Positions 1 to 12,300 of a stretch of DNA of 24,679 nucleotides are shown here, one piece after another. Source of the stretch: Reclinomonas americana ATCC 50394 (Eukaryota; Jakobida; Jakobea; Jakobida); contig PS015728.1 in NCBI GenBank assembly GCA_048213135.1, forward strand, positions 11,277 to 35,955, given 5' to 3'. Under the pieces are notes generated by a model. It was not told the origin of the DNA and ran no database searches. It saw only the letters and a list, made by a program, of their open reading frames with translations. A program made the translations under genes and the position numbers. The stretch's first letter is position 1, and each line of letters starts with the position of its first letter.

Positions 1-857
1 CGCCAGGCACAATGTATCCGCGCTCATTGAGAATGGGATCAATGGCCGCCGCATAGATCGCCACGTCGGGATGCGCCTCGCGCAGTGTCTTCCCAGCAGG
101 AGACAGAGAAAGAATCAGCACAGCAGCGGGCGGAAAAAATAGGTCATGCAATATCCGGGAATCACCTTGACACCACGATCGCAGCCGACCAAGCACAAGA
201 AGCGAATGCACGGCGTATAATCAATGCCCTCCATGCGCGCCGCAATCCACGACTTGATCTGCGTAATCGCCTCCTTGGCCGTGCCACCCTAACAAACAAA
301 GAGAGGTCACAACAACAACCCCAAATGTGCGCGACTTCTTCCTTCATGCATGCATACCGTGCCCAACATGGGATCGACCACGAGAATGTTTCGCGCCGGC
401 CGCTCATGCAACTCCAGCTTGTTGTAGTAGGTCGACGGAAGCAACGTCACATGATCGCGTTCAAAGCCCAAATGCAGAATTTTGGTGAACTCGTCGGGAA
501 GCAGCTTGATCACACCGTCGACCATGCCCAAGCCTTGCACGAGAGAGTGAGTCAGAAGAGAGAGAGTGTGTGTGAGAGTGTGTGTTTACCTGCGCGCAAG
601 ACGGGCACGACATCGATTGTTCCGTCGAGTGTGCGTGCACCCGACGCCTCTCCGCACGGCGTCATCACTGGCTGTGTGCGCAGGGGAAAGTCGGCACACG
701 CGTCGACGGCCAGCAGCGCGGAGAGCGCAGAGACGGACTCGCGGAACACCAGAGGCCGCGTGCTCACATCGCGAATGCGAGAGAGGTGGTACTCGGCGAG
801 CGGGTGGCGCAGCACAAACACGTGCGGGTCTTCCTCGTTCCACAGAGTGCACGCCAT
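1..857 (-). CDS. Uracil phosphoribosyltransferase (3' end outside window)
   Basis: This enzyme converts uracil and PRPP to UMP in cytosolic pyrimidine salvage. Modelled exons are 857-590, 533-358, 288-166 and 88-1, giving about 218 visible residues. All introns are GT-AG (56-77 nt) and the phases agree. Diagnostic motifs are VPVLRAGLGMVDG early on, the PRPP-binding loop [12 protein letters not shown] split by intron 2, HPDVAIY, and the uracil-site motif GYIVPG at the very edge. The conserved C-terminal tail after GYIVPG is missing because the window ends. The ATG at 857 is chosen because the segment just after it ([20 protein letters not shown]) already matches the start of UPRT proteins. That start is only 40 bp after the stop codon of the upstream phosphatase gene. 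Identity is near certain; the exact start is likely but not proven. Confidence 0.95.
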
Positions 858-897
858 TCGTTTGCAAACAACAAGTGAAAGGTGATTTTATGCCGAA
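858..897. other. 40-bp intergenic spacer
   Basis: Only 40 bp separate the stop codon of the histidine phosphatase (898) from the ATG of the UPRT gene on the same strand. The UPRT promoter or 5' UTR must therefore overlap the upstream gene's 3' end, or the two genes share a transcript. I see no distinct promoter motif here. Confidence 0.6.
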
Positions 898-2499
898 TCA
901 TGTGACAACGAGGACGGGTGCGACGTCCTTTTCTCTGTGCGTCGATGATGTTGGCCACTCGATGACCATGGGAACCACTTCGGTGCTGTGCGGTGAAGTG
1001 TGAGTGAGCAGCAGCAGCAGGCGTGATCGGTGGAGATGCACGCAACTTCATGGTCACAAAACCGGCGGGGAACTCGTAGCCGACGGCTCGATAGAAGGCG
1101 TCGATCATTTCGCTGTGTGTTACTGCGTGCAGGTACAGAAAGGTGATTGAGAACATGCTACAAATGGCGGCGACATAACGCAGCACTGGCTGCACGAACC
1201 AATGCCGATTGTCGTGGCCGACTCCTCGGCAAACAACTGCGGTGAAGTGAGATGACAGGGCCATGCAGCGCAGCGGTGACTGAGAGAGGACTCTCACCTT
1301 GTACAAAAACACCTTGGCACGCGCGACACGCTCTGCAATGCTCTCCTGCTTGTCGACTCGGAACAGCACGTCGCCGTCGGCAATAAGACCACCGACACCT
1401 GCATGTGCGCTGTGAGACCACACACGCTGCTGCATGTCGTCGCACTCCATGGCAAAAACGCACCAGCGCCGCCAGCAGGTCGCACGGGGAATGCAAAGGT
1501 AATGTTGGGCAGGTGTCCAAACTGGTCGGCGAGGCCGCCGAGATTCGCCGGCTGACAGCCCGTGAACCACGGCGGTGGAGGCGCAACGCCGGAATAACGC
1601 GGACCCGACACGGACTGTCGCTGATTGCACCAGTCTGCGCCGACACCGGCACGAATCAACTACAAAGAACAAAGTGAGCGCACCGAAGCACCTCAGCACA
1701 AGTCGCCATTATGAACCTCGCTGGTCACAAACGTCTTGTTGGTGAGACCGCCAAACACACCGGCGGCCGTCTGCAGTGTGCGAGTGAGAGGCGACACGTA
1801 GAACTTGGTCGCCGGGTCGGACAAGCCCAGGGCGTCGAACCACGTCGCTCCCTTGGTGCCAGCAGGTGGCGGCGACCGCAACAGGGCATTCAGCCGAATG
1901 GTCTGGTCAAAGCCCACATCCGACAGCGGTGAGTCCCAGTACCGACGCAGGGCTCCATCAAACAGGAACTCGCAGTGACCCTGGTGGACGTCGAGCGGAG
2001 CCAAGTTCTCCCATGCTTGTCCGTGGCGCACAAGAATCAACAGCTTCCGGTGAACCCCGGGTTCCCGCACCAGTGCACGGATCGAGTCCCACGACTTGCG
2101 TGCTCCAAACAGTGGCTGAACAGCAGCACCACGCACATACACACACACACACCTGTGAGACAAGCGACTCACTGACCCCCACGCATTAATATCACTCACA
2201 AACTGCAGCTCGCCCATGGGTGGGATCCCGCCCTGCTCTTGGAGGAAGAGGTCGGGCAGCTGGGTGCAGTTGGTCTCGTCGTGCACAATGGAGGAGAGCA
2301 GCATCTGAGACCACGAGGAGGTGCCTGTGATCAACGGATCGGTCTCCACCGACGATTCCATCCACATGACACGCTGCTCGAGTTCACGCGCCAGCACTGC
2401 GGAAGGTAGTGGAGGTGGCACAACAGCAGCCGCTACTACTACAGCTGCGGTGATGGTAAACAGCAACAACAGTGCTGCGCCCCTGCTCCTCATCATCAT
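898..2499 (-). CDS. Secreted/ER histidine phosphatase (phosphoglycerate-mutase-like)
   Basis: Modelled exons are 2499-2173, 2115-1717, 1659-1464, 1398-1298, 1236-1200, 1122-1047 and 985-898, giving 407 residues with every join in phase. An N-terminal hydrophobic stretch (about residues 8-27) after MMMRSRG looks like a signal peptide or anchor. The catalytic signature LILVRHGQAWEN carries the phosphorylated histidine, SPLTRTLQTA the second arginine, and VTHSEM the second histidine, split by the intron at 1199-1123. SELIRAG...CNQRQSVSG matches the family's conserved acidic/CD-R region, with Asn where Asp is usual. The protein ends VLVVT. Members of this superfamily dephosphorylate small metabolites or proteins; the substrate cannot be predicted here. 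The last intron uses the unusual GTTGCGT donor (1046). Confidence 0.88.
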
Positions 2500-2580
2500 G
2501 ACAATCTATCAACAACGAAGCAGGACACCGACACACCGCCGTCGCTCTTCCATAAACAAGACTTCATTACCTCCATCTAA
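2500..2580. other. 81-bp intergenic spacer
   Basis: This short spacer lies between the stop of the IP3R-type channel (2581-2583) and the ATG of the histidine phosphatase (2499). It must hold the polyadenylation region of one gene and the 5' UTR of the next. No canonical AATAAA is visible on the minus strand, and no TATA-like element stands out. Confidence 0.55.
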
Positions 2581-3364
2581 TCACCGCCTTGCGCTCCTCT
2601 GACCTCCTCGACTCGACGACGGGGCCGGCGCACGAATGCTGCTGACCACATCGGTCTCGTCGTCGGCCACTTCGCTGGCAGCTGCGGCGGCCGCGGCTGC
2701 GGCGGCGCCCTGCGTGGCCAGATCGTTCAGCAGAGTGAACTTTTGCGCCGTGTTGGCCGAAATCTCGCGCAAGAGGTTGTCGGAGCCGCGTAGCGACACC
2801 TGTACTCGGCCTACGCGATCGTTCATGGTGGCCAGCTGCTCCTGTACCCGCTGCAACTCGGCCGCCACATCCACCTCCGCCTCGGCGTTGCCACCGCGTC
2901 GCGAAACGACCTGCTCCAGGTGCTGCGATCTGTGGTTTCATGCACGACCACCACCACCACCACCGACAGCAGGTAAGTGTGTGTGCGTACAGACACTGCA
3001 TAGTCCCTCACACACAGAGTCGCACCTCTCGCTCGGGAAAAACGCAATCTCGCCCTGCTCGATGTGATCCAACACAAACAGCTCCGTGCCGCTGAGCATC
3101 CGACGGTCCTCCACGTTCCACAGGTGCGAGAAAAAGTGCACATAGTCCCACGGACTGTGCTCGAGCGTGCGATGATCTTGAAAGTTGAGTCCCTGCGCGC
3201 CGTCTTTGCGTCAGACACTGCGACCGAAAAAATCGCGTGATGATCAAGCCCGCCCACGCACCTCTCGCTCAAACACGTGCGGAGGCAAATCACAAATGAA
3301 GCAACGGCCGGCACGATCCTTGGCAATGAGCTCACGTTCCGCACGCAGCGCGCCGAACGAGTCG
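2581..3364 (-). other. Channel C-terminus: C2H2 zinc motif, coiled coil, poly-Ala tail
   Basis: Exons are 3364-3262, 3192-3026 and 2929-2581. DSFGALRAERE follows the S6 helix as in IP3Rs. The zinc motif is intact: CFIC at the start and a histidine pair spaced H-x4-H (DHRTLEHSPWDY). In solved IP3R structures this motif joins the pore to the C-terminal domain. LFVLDHIEQG and FFPSER occupy the place of the conserved IP3R segment ending WFPRMRA. The last exon begins SQHLEQVV and forms a heptad-like coil (VAAELQRVQEQLATMNDRV), as in IP3R tetramer assembly. It then runs into a ten-alanine tract and a Ser/Arg-rich end. The stop is TGA at 2583-2581. Confidence 0.9.
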
Positions 3365-6300
3365 CTGAGGGGAATCGAGTTAGCACGAGGAAGACAAACT
3401 GTAGCACGACGTTTGCCAGTGGACGCAACATGATGATACCGAGGAAGATGTTGAGCAGAATAATCATGAAGAAGAAGAAGAAGGAGAGCTGGAAGAGCAG
3501 TTCGGAGCCGAGTCCGGACAGCAGACCACGAAGTTGGTCGCCGCCCGACGGTACTTGTGCAATGATCACGGCCCAACATGTGAGGATGCTGTCGCAAGAC
3601 AACTGCACGGACGCACACACACACACACACACTCCTGTCAGTAAGCAGCCCTCACATATAGGCAGCTCGGCCTGTCTCACCTGGCTGCCGAAATACACAA
3701 AGCCTATAATGGCGTAGAAATACACGATCAAGAAGCCGAGCAGCAGCGTGAGGAAGAGAGAGTAGGCGTTGCTAGTGACAGCCTGCAACACGTTGACCAG
3801 CACTGGCGTGCGAGTCACCAGCTCAATTAAGTGGAACGCGAAAAAGTAGGGCGACACCGCCAGCCCCAGGATGGCAAACAGTAGCGTCAGCGCCCTGCGC
3901 AGAGTGAGCACTCGGAGGGGAAAACAAGCCGCCAATCCCCCACTCATGCACGGCCACACCTGTATATGGCTAGTCGACTGAAGGCTGCCTTGACTTTTCG
4001 AGCAGTGGCCGCCACTTTCGACGGTTCCGCCTCGGGTCCGTGAATGCTCTTGTAGGCGCGCCGGAATCTCTCGAATGTTTCGTTCCCTGTCGCCAGCATG
4101 TCAGCCACAACAACTTCTCAATCTCCTTCCTCTTCGTTTCCACTCGTACGTAACTGCCAATGATGGCTTCGGAGAGCCAGTACGAGGCATTAGCCACGAC
4201 ACTGCTCACCAGCAGCAGTGCGCCGAGAATAATCAAGTGGATCGGCTGCGCCTCCGCCGGTGGCGAGTTGATAAACAAGTCGAGATTGATGGCCACCGTC
4301 AGGAGAATGCTCAGCCACACGCTGCCGCGTTGCACCCAGGGGGTGTTGGCAAACTGCAGCGCACTGCTGCGTTGCGAACGCTCGCGGAATTTCATGCGCG
4401 CGTGCATATCACGCGACATGTCGACGAAATCCGTCAACTTCTCCGCTGCACTGCCGCGATTGACCTTGGTCTCAATGTCGTTCTTGTCGGCGGCTGTCAG
4501 CAACCGACTCGACACATCCTTGGCAAAGAACACCACCTCAATGTCCTCTCCGCGCAAGACCTCCACGCGGCCCAGCAAGTTCTCTCGCGAGAACCGTTGC
4601 TTCCCTGTGCGTCGGCATCGTGAGCAAGAAAGAGAGTGAGAGAGAAGCAAATTACAGCACTGCACATGTGCCGCCATCGCAACTGGGTGACAGGTAATCG
4701 ATCTCACGGGTACTGTGGTGCGTGGTCAACTGCAGGTAGTTCCACGCCCGGATGAGCATCAGGCGCTCCTCCTTGAGAGTGGCCATGAGGTCGTGCCGGC
4801 CAAATGGAATCCACGACTGGTGCGGCCACAGCAGCTGGTTGTACTCGCCAACGCGGGCCTTGAGGCGCCGGCGGAAACCCAGCTGGCGCAGAACGGTGGC
4901 ATGCGCCAGCTGCGTCTCACCGCCCTCCATAAACATGGTCGTCAGCTCCACCACCGTCAGCAGCACACGCCGCTGAATGCGCGACACTCGTTGCTTGGTG
5001 ACATTCAACAGATTCTCCGTCAACGTGCGCAGCTCGGCATCGTCTGCTCGCTCCGCTCTGTGTCTTGTGACAGATGCAAACGTCTCTGCACGCGCCGCCT
5101 CAGCCGCAGCCTTTCGTACACGCGCTCGCGCAGTCATGCGCGACTCAATGTCTGCACCAAGGCCGCTCCAGTGGAACGAGATGCCCAGCAGATCGCGAAG
5201 GGCCATCAGGAACGGCTCGTTGGCCATGAGAACCTTCAAGTTGCGCGTGTACGGCCCGCGAATGGTCTGCGTCAATGAAGCAGTGTGTGAGAAGCGAGAT
5301 GGTAGCGGGTGAGAGATGGGGATGATGCTCTGACCTTTTCAACTGTGCGCAAAATCTGCACGACTTCGTTGACCTCAAAATCGCGCAGGCGTTGCGTGCT
5401 CGTCACTGCGTACGAATGTGTGCGTGTGTGAGTCACGCAGAACACATGTACACAAGCGCATAACCACATCCACAAACCATGCATGATGACCTCGCGTGCG
5501 TACACCAGAATGCGACTGAGCAACTTGAACCGCCCAGTCTGCAACGCTCCTTGCGCGTCCTCACCAAACTCCTCGCACAGCTTCTCAATCACGAGCAGCA
5601 CCTCTGTGCTGCTCAGTCGCTCTTGCACAGTGGAAATCAGTGACAAGCCTGTCAACAGAATGCATTTGGTCAAAACAGAGAGCGAGGAGCACCAGAGAGA
5701 CAGGTCACCACGCACCAGTGAAGCCGAGGCGATCCTTGGTGTGCTGAATGTACGCAATAGCGCGCTGCAACAGCTGGTCGCACGTGTACAGCAAGCCAGC
5801 ACCACTGCAACATGCTGGCAGTGAGCGTTCCATCGCACAGAGTGAGTGGTGCTAATTGTTCTCTGGTGAACTCAACTCATCGCTGGTCTGCAGAATGGCT
5901 CGCTTGGTCTTCTCGTCGGAGCCACTGAGAAGATTCTCAATGGCGCGCAGCACACGACCGGTGAAGCGCGAATCGTCCAGATGCTCATGCAGAAGCGTAA
6001 GCACCTCGGTCATAATCAGTGACACGTACTGAGTGTGTAAGAGAGGGATGAGCGACAACAATCATCGACTGCAATTCGTCGCCACAAGTCGCCCAAACCT
6101 CCGAGTCCGAATGCGCATCATCCTCGGAACCTCCACCACCTCCGCCTCCTGTCCTGGTGCCCGATGAAGCAGAAGAGGTCCACAGGCCTTGCGATGTGCT
6201 GAGAATGTCGAGCACCGTTTCCACGTAGATGCGCGCTTCGGGATCGCTTCGCGCAGTACGACTGAGCAACGTTGCGTTGCGCACAAAGTAGAACAGGTTG

Positions 6301-9300
6301 CGCTTCTGGAATGCACCCAGTTCGTTGGTGGCCACGGCCTTCTCCGATTGGATTTGCGCGGCGGCTGACCGCTTGACACTCGACAACATGGTGGCGAGAC
6401 TGCACAGGCACGCGAACAGCAGCAATGAGAAGCCCGCGATGTTTCACCTTCGTCATGGGTGTACTCAACTGATCGCGGAACACCTTGTCTTCGTCGGGAC
6501 GTGCGCTCAGTGTCAACAACGAGGCCGACACGTGAACCACTGCAGGCGACAGAGTGAACACACACACACACTTTCTCTCTTTGGAGACGCGAGGCAAGGG
6601 TTTGATGTACACAACACACCATCTTCCGATGTTTCCTTCACGGCCGAGGCTGTCTTTCGTGATGCCGTGATCAGTTCAGTGGGACGCGCCTGGAGCCGCC
6701 GCAACTGGCCCTGCACGCGCTCCGTCGACTCGTACCTGTCACAGCAGCAATGAGCGTGTGGTTGCTCGACACTTACTTTCCCACAGCACAGAGCACGAGG
6801 CGTACCACCACAAGACGCGGTCGATAACATTGGCCACATCGTCCGGCATATTGAGCGACTCGGTGCGCTCACGAGCGCGATACAACATGTCGACCCACTC
6901 GTTCAAAAACATGTCGTCGAGTGTGTCTGGAAGCACCAGTCGAGACGATGCGGAGAGCACTCGGTCAACAACCGGGGCCACCGAGGTGCTGGGTCAAGAG
7001 AAAGAGTGAGCGACGAAATCAACACAACATGTACCCGAGAACAAAAACGCAACATCCACCGCGGCACAGCCGACATGGGTCGTGGCGCCTCATCGTCCAT
7101 CTCATCCACGTGGTCGACGGGAGCGTCAGAGGTCTGCACGACCAACGACAGCACCATGGGAGCATCGGAGAGACGTCGCGCTCTCTCCGACGGCGGCTCC
7201 ATCATCAAATCCGCCTCCATGGGCGGTGGCATGCGCCGAGGCAGCATGGGCGGTTCACTACCAGCGGGCATCACCACCGTGGCGCGACGACGACGACCCT
7301 GCACCATCATGTCCTCCGGTGTCACCATGCTGCAGCAGCAATACCGAAATGCGTCAGAGAGAGATAAAAAAAGCCTGGTGGAAGGGGTGGGGGAATGCAA
7401 CTGCGACGACAGTCGACGCTCGCGCAAGGAATGCGATGCCGACGCAGCGTCGTCCCCAGTGGCGATGCGTGAGCGAATGTGGTCCGGCAGCAAATAGTCC
7501 ATGTCCACACGACCGCCACTGCAAGAGCCAGTCAGTGTCAATACTTTACATGAGCAAGCTGTCGGCCACGACTCACGGTGGCGGGGCAGCAGGAGGTGGG
7601 CCAGCGCGCCCGTTCATGGAGCCATTCGCACGACTCGGATGCACCACCGTGTGCACTCGCGGTCTACCAATGCCCACTGGTGATTCTCCTGCATTGTACA
7701 ACAAGCCACGGTAAGTCGCGAGTGACAGACAGACTGCGTGATCGGGATGATGATTCACCTTCGGGAGACGTGGCGCGAATAAGTGGCACACGCTCCTCGC
7801 CGCCATTCATTCCGACTGCGGCGGCACTGCCGGCCACCACGTGTGGCGACACAGATCCGCGACGCTCTCCTTCAGCCGCAGCCCCTGCCCCCACCGAGGC
7901 CGCACGGCGCACGCGGTGCGCTGCAGCACATACCAAGCCGTCAGCACGTGCTGCCGATCACCACGCCCTCCCCCAACAACTCCTCACCACTCTTGTTGGC
8001 CATGCGCATCACGTCGTCCACGTTCTGCAAGACCGACAACGTGAACTGCATGGTGGGTGCCGCCCGTCCCTGGCCTCCGCCGTCGTGATCGCCCACATGA
8101 ATGTTGTCCACGTCGAGCACCGAATCCTCCTCCGAGTCCGTCACCTCCGACGCCGGATCCATATGCAGCTGTCGCAAGATCTCCTCAAGACTCTGCGGCT
8201 GCTTGACGGTGGCGCGCTCCTTGGCCACCTGCGTCCGCATCAACATCAGCACACAAAGAGACATGAAAATGAAAAAAACGCAAGCGCAACATCGGCCAGC
8301 AGACGGTCCATGTACGTGCGAATGCCCTCCTCCTTGGCACAGCAAGCCGACAGAGCGGCCACACACAGGGAGATCTGGCACAGCAGCACCTTCCACGAGG
8401 CTGTGCGCTCACGCGCCTCCTCCACAGCAGCGGCCGTGGCCGCCACCGACGCAGCAGCACGCCCGCCGTCGGCAGACATTGCAAATGAGGTGGTGGATGG
8501 ATCGGGCCGATAGATCTCCGCATCACGCATGCGATCACCACGCCGATCACCAGCCACAAACACTCGGAACGGATCTATTGCGTCTCCATTCTGCAATGGC
8601 AGAGGGTGGCAAGAAAGAGAGTATGAGACGCGGCGCTCACATGCGCGAGTACGCCGCTCGACACAGACACACACCGCTGTGCTCTCCTTGGAGCGAGGCG
8701 TGAAGAAACGAAGGACGCGACGGAAGCACGGCATAATGTACGATGTGAGAGGAATGTCGGATAGCATGATTGCCGTGATGCCTGCGCGACTGCATGAACA
8801 ATCGTGCGGTTTCACACACATGTAACCCACACAAACCATCATCCTCGGTACACAGCGCAATAACGTCGAGGAGAGAAGAGCAGGTGACTTGCAGCAGTGC
8901 GTGGATTTCCTTCCACCTGCACAGGCGGTTGGTCGATCCCTTCAAGCAAGCAAGGAGGGAGAGGCACCACAGCAACCGACGCAACTCCTCCAGCGAAAAC
9001 AGCGACAGATCACGCGAAAACACATTGTGCAACAGGAACTTCCACAGTGAAGTGTACAGAGGTTCCGGCATCCACGCGCGACACTCGGTCAACGCGTACA
9101 CCACCTCGTCGAGATGGAGCCAGCGGCACGTCAGTGATTGAGCTTCCTCGTTGCCGCGAGCACCCACCACAGCCATGAGGTTGATGAAACTCACAGTGTC
9201 CAACCACGACCGCTCCGAGGTCCACAGTTTGTCTGCGCGTTGCGAGGCACCAGGTCAGCGGAGGGAGAGCGGGGAGGAGAGTGGGGGGAACGGCAACAAC

Positions 9301-12300
9301 CCACCGGCAGACGGATCTGTCATGGAAGTAATCAGGCGCACAAAGTTGCGGAAGCCACTGAGGTACTCGGCCACCATGCCCGGATGTTGGACAAAGAAGC
9401 GAGCGACTCGCAGCTGCATGCAGCATGTCTGGAATCAGCACAGCAAGGAAAAATAAGTCGGCAAAGACCACGCACAACTTTACCTGGAATGCTCGCTGAT
9501 GTGGGCCTTCATTGGCGCACACCGACGTGAGCATGTGTGCATACACAGGCGATAGGCGGCCGGCAGAGCGCGACGAATGCACGGACGCAGAGGCAGCCTC
9601 CTGCGCAATGGAGTATGAGCCATGGAGGCACAGAGCGAGTCATAGTAGCAACAGAAACGACGCACCGCATCCTCGGCGCTCATCACGGCTGCCGTGGCAC
9701 GCAAGTGATGCATGTAGCCGGCATTGGCCTCGGCCACTTGTCGCAGGCGGTCAGTCACCGACTCGATGATGAAATTGCCGGCCACCTCGAGGTGACACAC
9801 TCGAGCCATTTGCGTCAGCAGCGAGCCGAGCGGACCCTTGCTGTCATCAATGCCTGCATTTGGGGGGAAAGGTAGGGTCAGACCCGATACAGCACGACGA
9901 CGAGTGCCGCGCAAATGTGCACGAAACCTGGCTCATCGAGGAAATCAGGCAGCAGCGGTTGAATTTCGTGCGTGTTGCCGTCGTGATTCTCAATGTACAA
10001 CACAAACACCTGGAAGCACTTGTTGCGCAGTGACTCGATGTGTCCCACGCGCGTCGCCCGGTACAACTCGGCCATTTCACGGGCCACGCCGGCATTGTGC
10101 ATCACGTCCTGCACCACACTCAGCGTGTCGTCGCGCCGTTTGGCCGTCAACAATTTCTCGTGCCACCTCACGAGAATGGTGGAAATCGGCCGCATGTTGT
10201 CCGCGATACCGGCCTGCACCAGATCTGCAACGAGGGGAGAATAAGAGGGAGTGAGGGCACACAGGTGCAATTCCCCGGTCACGTGCATCAAGACGCACCA
10301 CGCAGATACTGCGCCTGCGCAAAAGTCTCCTCGAAGAGGTACACGGTGTTGCCGCCCATCAGCACGTTCAGATTCTCCGTGGCGCGCGCAATGCGCGCCC
10401 AGTGAGTCCGCCGGCTCATCATGTACCGGAACGCCACCTCGCCCAGCGTCACGTCCTGCAAATCAAAGAGGCCCTCGAGCGTCTGCGCCGGGATGCTGTG
10501 GAAAGAATTGTGTGAGATACCACCTCCTTCCCTCCGTGCGACGAGAATCCCGGGCAGACCTCGTCACTCGAATGCCGGCCGCGCGCTCAAAGATGGCCAT
10601 GTACCGACTGTCGGCCGCCGATCGGCCGCCATCGTACTGCTGTCGTGCCTCGCTCAGCAAGCGCGTGAGTGCCGCACGTGAACTGGTCTGGTGCTGCAGC
10701 TCGCCAAAGTCGACACCCATGCTGTGCGCCACAAGTCACGAATGAGCGGAAGAGAAGAGCACAATAGACGGGAACGCGCGCGGACTTGCCTGCGCACACG
10801 GCGCTCCTGGTCCTCGAGGAAGATGAGGAAGGCGCCCCACAACGCAGCCACCGCGTTGGTTGTCGTGCGCGCCTCCACCGTGATTCCGAGGCGGCACAAT
10901 TGTGTGGCGAGTGCCAGACACACGCGATACACCGGACCGGTGCGGTAGGCACGTCGTTCGCGATTCGACACCTCTTCGTCGTACCACGGGCTGTCCAGTG
11001 GATCGTTGGCCGAGCCGCCCAACACGTCACGCAACTCTGCGCATGGCGACGTGAGAGAGAGAGAGCGAAAGAGAGGCAAAAAAACAAGCACACAAACACA
11101 CCGCCGTCCATCTGATCGGCCGCCGACGAGTTGCGGCCCAGATAGTATGGCAGCATGTGCGTTTGCACAAACACGGACACTGCATTCACGACGTTTCGCA
11201 GCACCTCGGCGACAAACGAGNNNNNNNNNNNNNNNNNNNNNNNNNNNNNNNNNNNNNNNNNNNNNNNNNNNNNNNNNNNNNNNNNNNNNNNNNNNNNNNN
11301 NNNNNNNNNNNNNNNNNNNNNNNNNNNNNNNNNNNNNNNNNNNNNNNNNNNNNNNNNNNNNNNNNNNNNNNNNNNNNNNNNNNNNNNNNNNNNNNNNNNN
11401 NNNNNNNNNNNNNNNNNNNNNNNNNNNNNNNNNNNNNNNNNNNNNNNNCGGTCGTCCAGTCGCAGCTAGTCACGAGATGAGCATTCTCAATGGAGACACG
11501 AAAGCAAGGAAATGCAGCGCACGTACCGACACCGAGTAACGCGCAAATGCATCGTAGTAGTCGGCCAGGAATGCCAGCGCCTGCACCACAAACCCGAGCA
11601 TGTACTCAATGACGACAGCATCGTCTTCTGGAGACAGCGTGCCGACGCGCTCCAGCACGCGGCGGACCTCGCTGCCGAGCCAGGTTACGAGCTCCTGCAG
11701 GGTCTTGTTGTCCGCGCGCAGGCTGTGCAGTGTGTACTGTCGAGTGAGGGAGATGTCCTCGCCGGTGAGTGAGCTGCCACGCAACTGGACAGCCAGGCCA
11801 CCGGAAGAACGCGGGGCGGCAGTGCTGCGATTGACCCTGTGTGTGCACATGCGTGTGAGAAGGAAAGAGAATGCGAGTGACCAAGAGGAGGTGCACGCAA
11901 CATGTCTCGTCGAGTTCGCTCTCGCCAGAACGCACACAGGGTTCCAAACGGTGTGTCCACCAGCACCTCCTCCGCGGGCCATGAGTGGATGCTCCCGCAG
12001 GTGGAGGCCTTTTGAGAGTGAAAGAAAAGAAGCATTGTCAATCAACCAGTAAGCGGTAGACGTGTCGGCAACAAGTGAGCACGCACGTGAGAGACGTCGT
12101 GCAGCTCTCGATGCTTGGCATACAAGCCTGCGATGAACTGCAGCAGAGCGGAGCGCAGCAGACAAGAGCGCGTGCCAAACACGTGCAAATGCTCGTCGCG
12201 CATGACAGAGAAGAGCGCTTGCAGTGGATACGAGTGCTGGTGAACAAGGAAGTGAGCGTGAGACAAGACGCACTCTTCTTATGGTGGCAAAACAAGCACA

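Noticed and set aside
85-885. 266-codon plus-strand open frame opposite UPRT
   Set aside because: It is antisense to clear UPRT exons, and its protein has no recognisable features.
764-1699. 311-codon minus-strand open frame read as one gene
   Set aside because: It overlaps true exons of the phosphatase and crosses its introns and the UPRT start in the wrong frame. The spliced model explains the conserved motifs.
3365-3429. Apparent frameshift after S6 (GIIM to LSDSFGAL)
   Set aside because: A 65-nt intron with a GTTGCGT donor, a TGCTAAC branch point and CTCAG acceptor gives the conserved GIIIDSF.
4087-4154. Apparent frameshift between the second channel helix and the next charged segment
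   Set aside because: A normal 68-nt GT-AG intron (donor at 4154, acceptor ending 4087) restores the frame.
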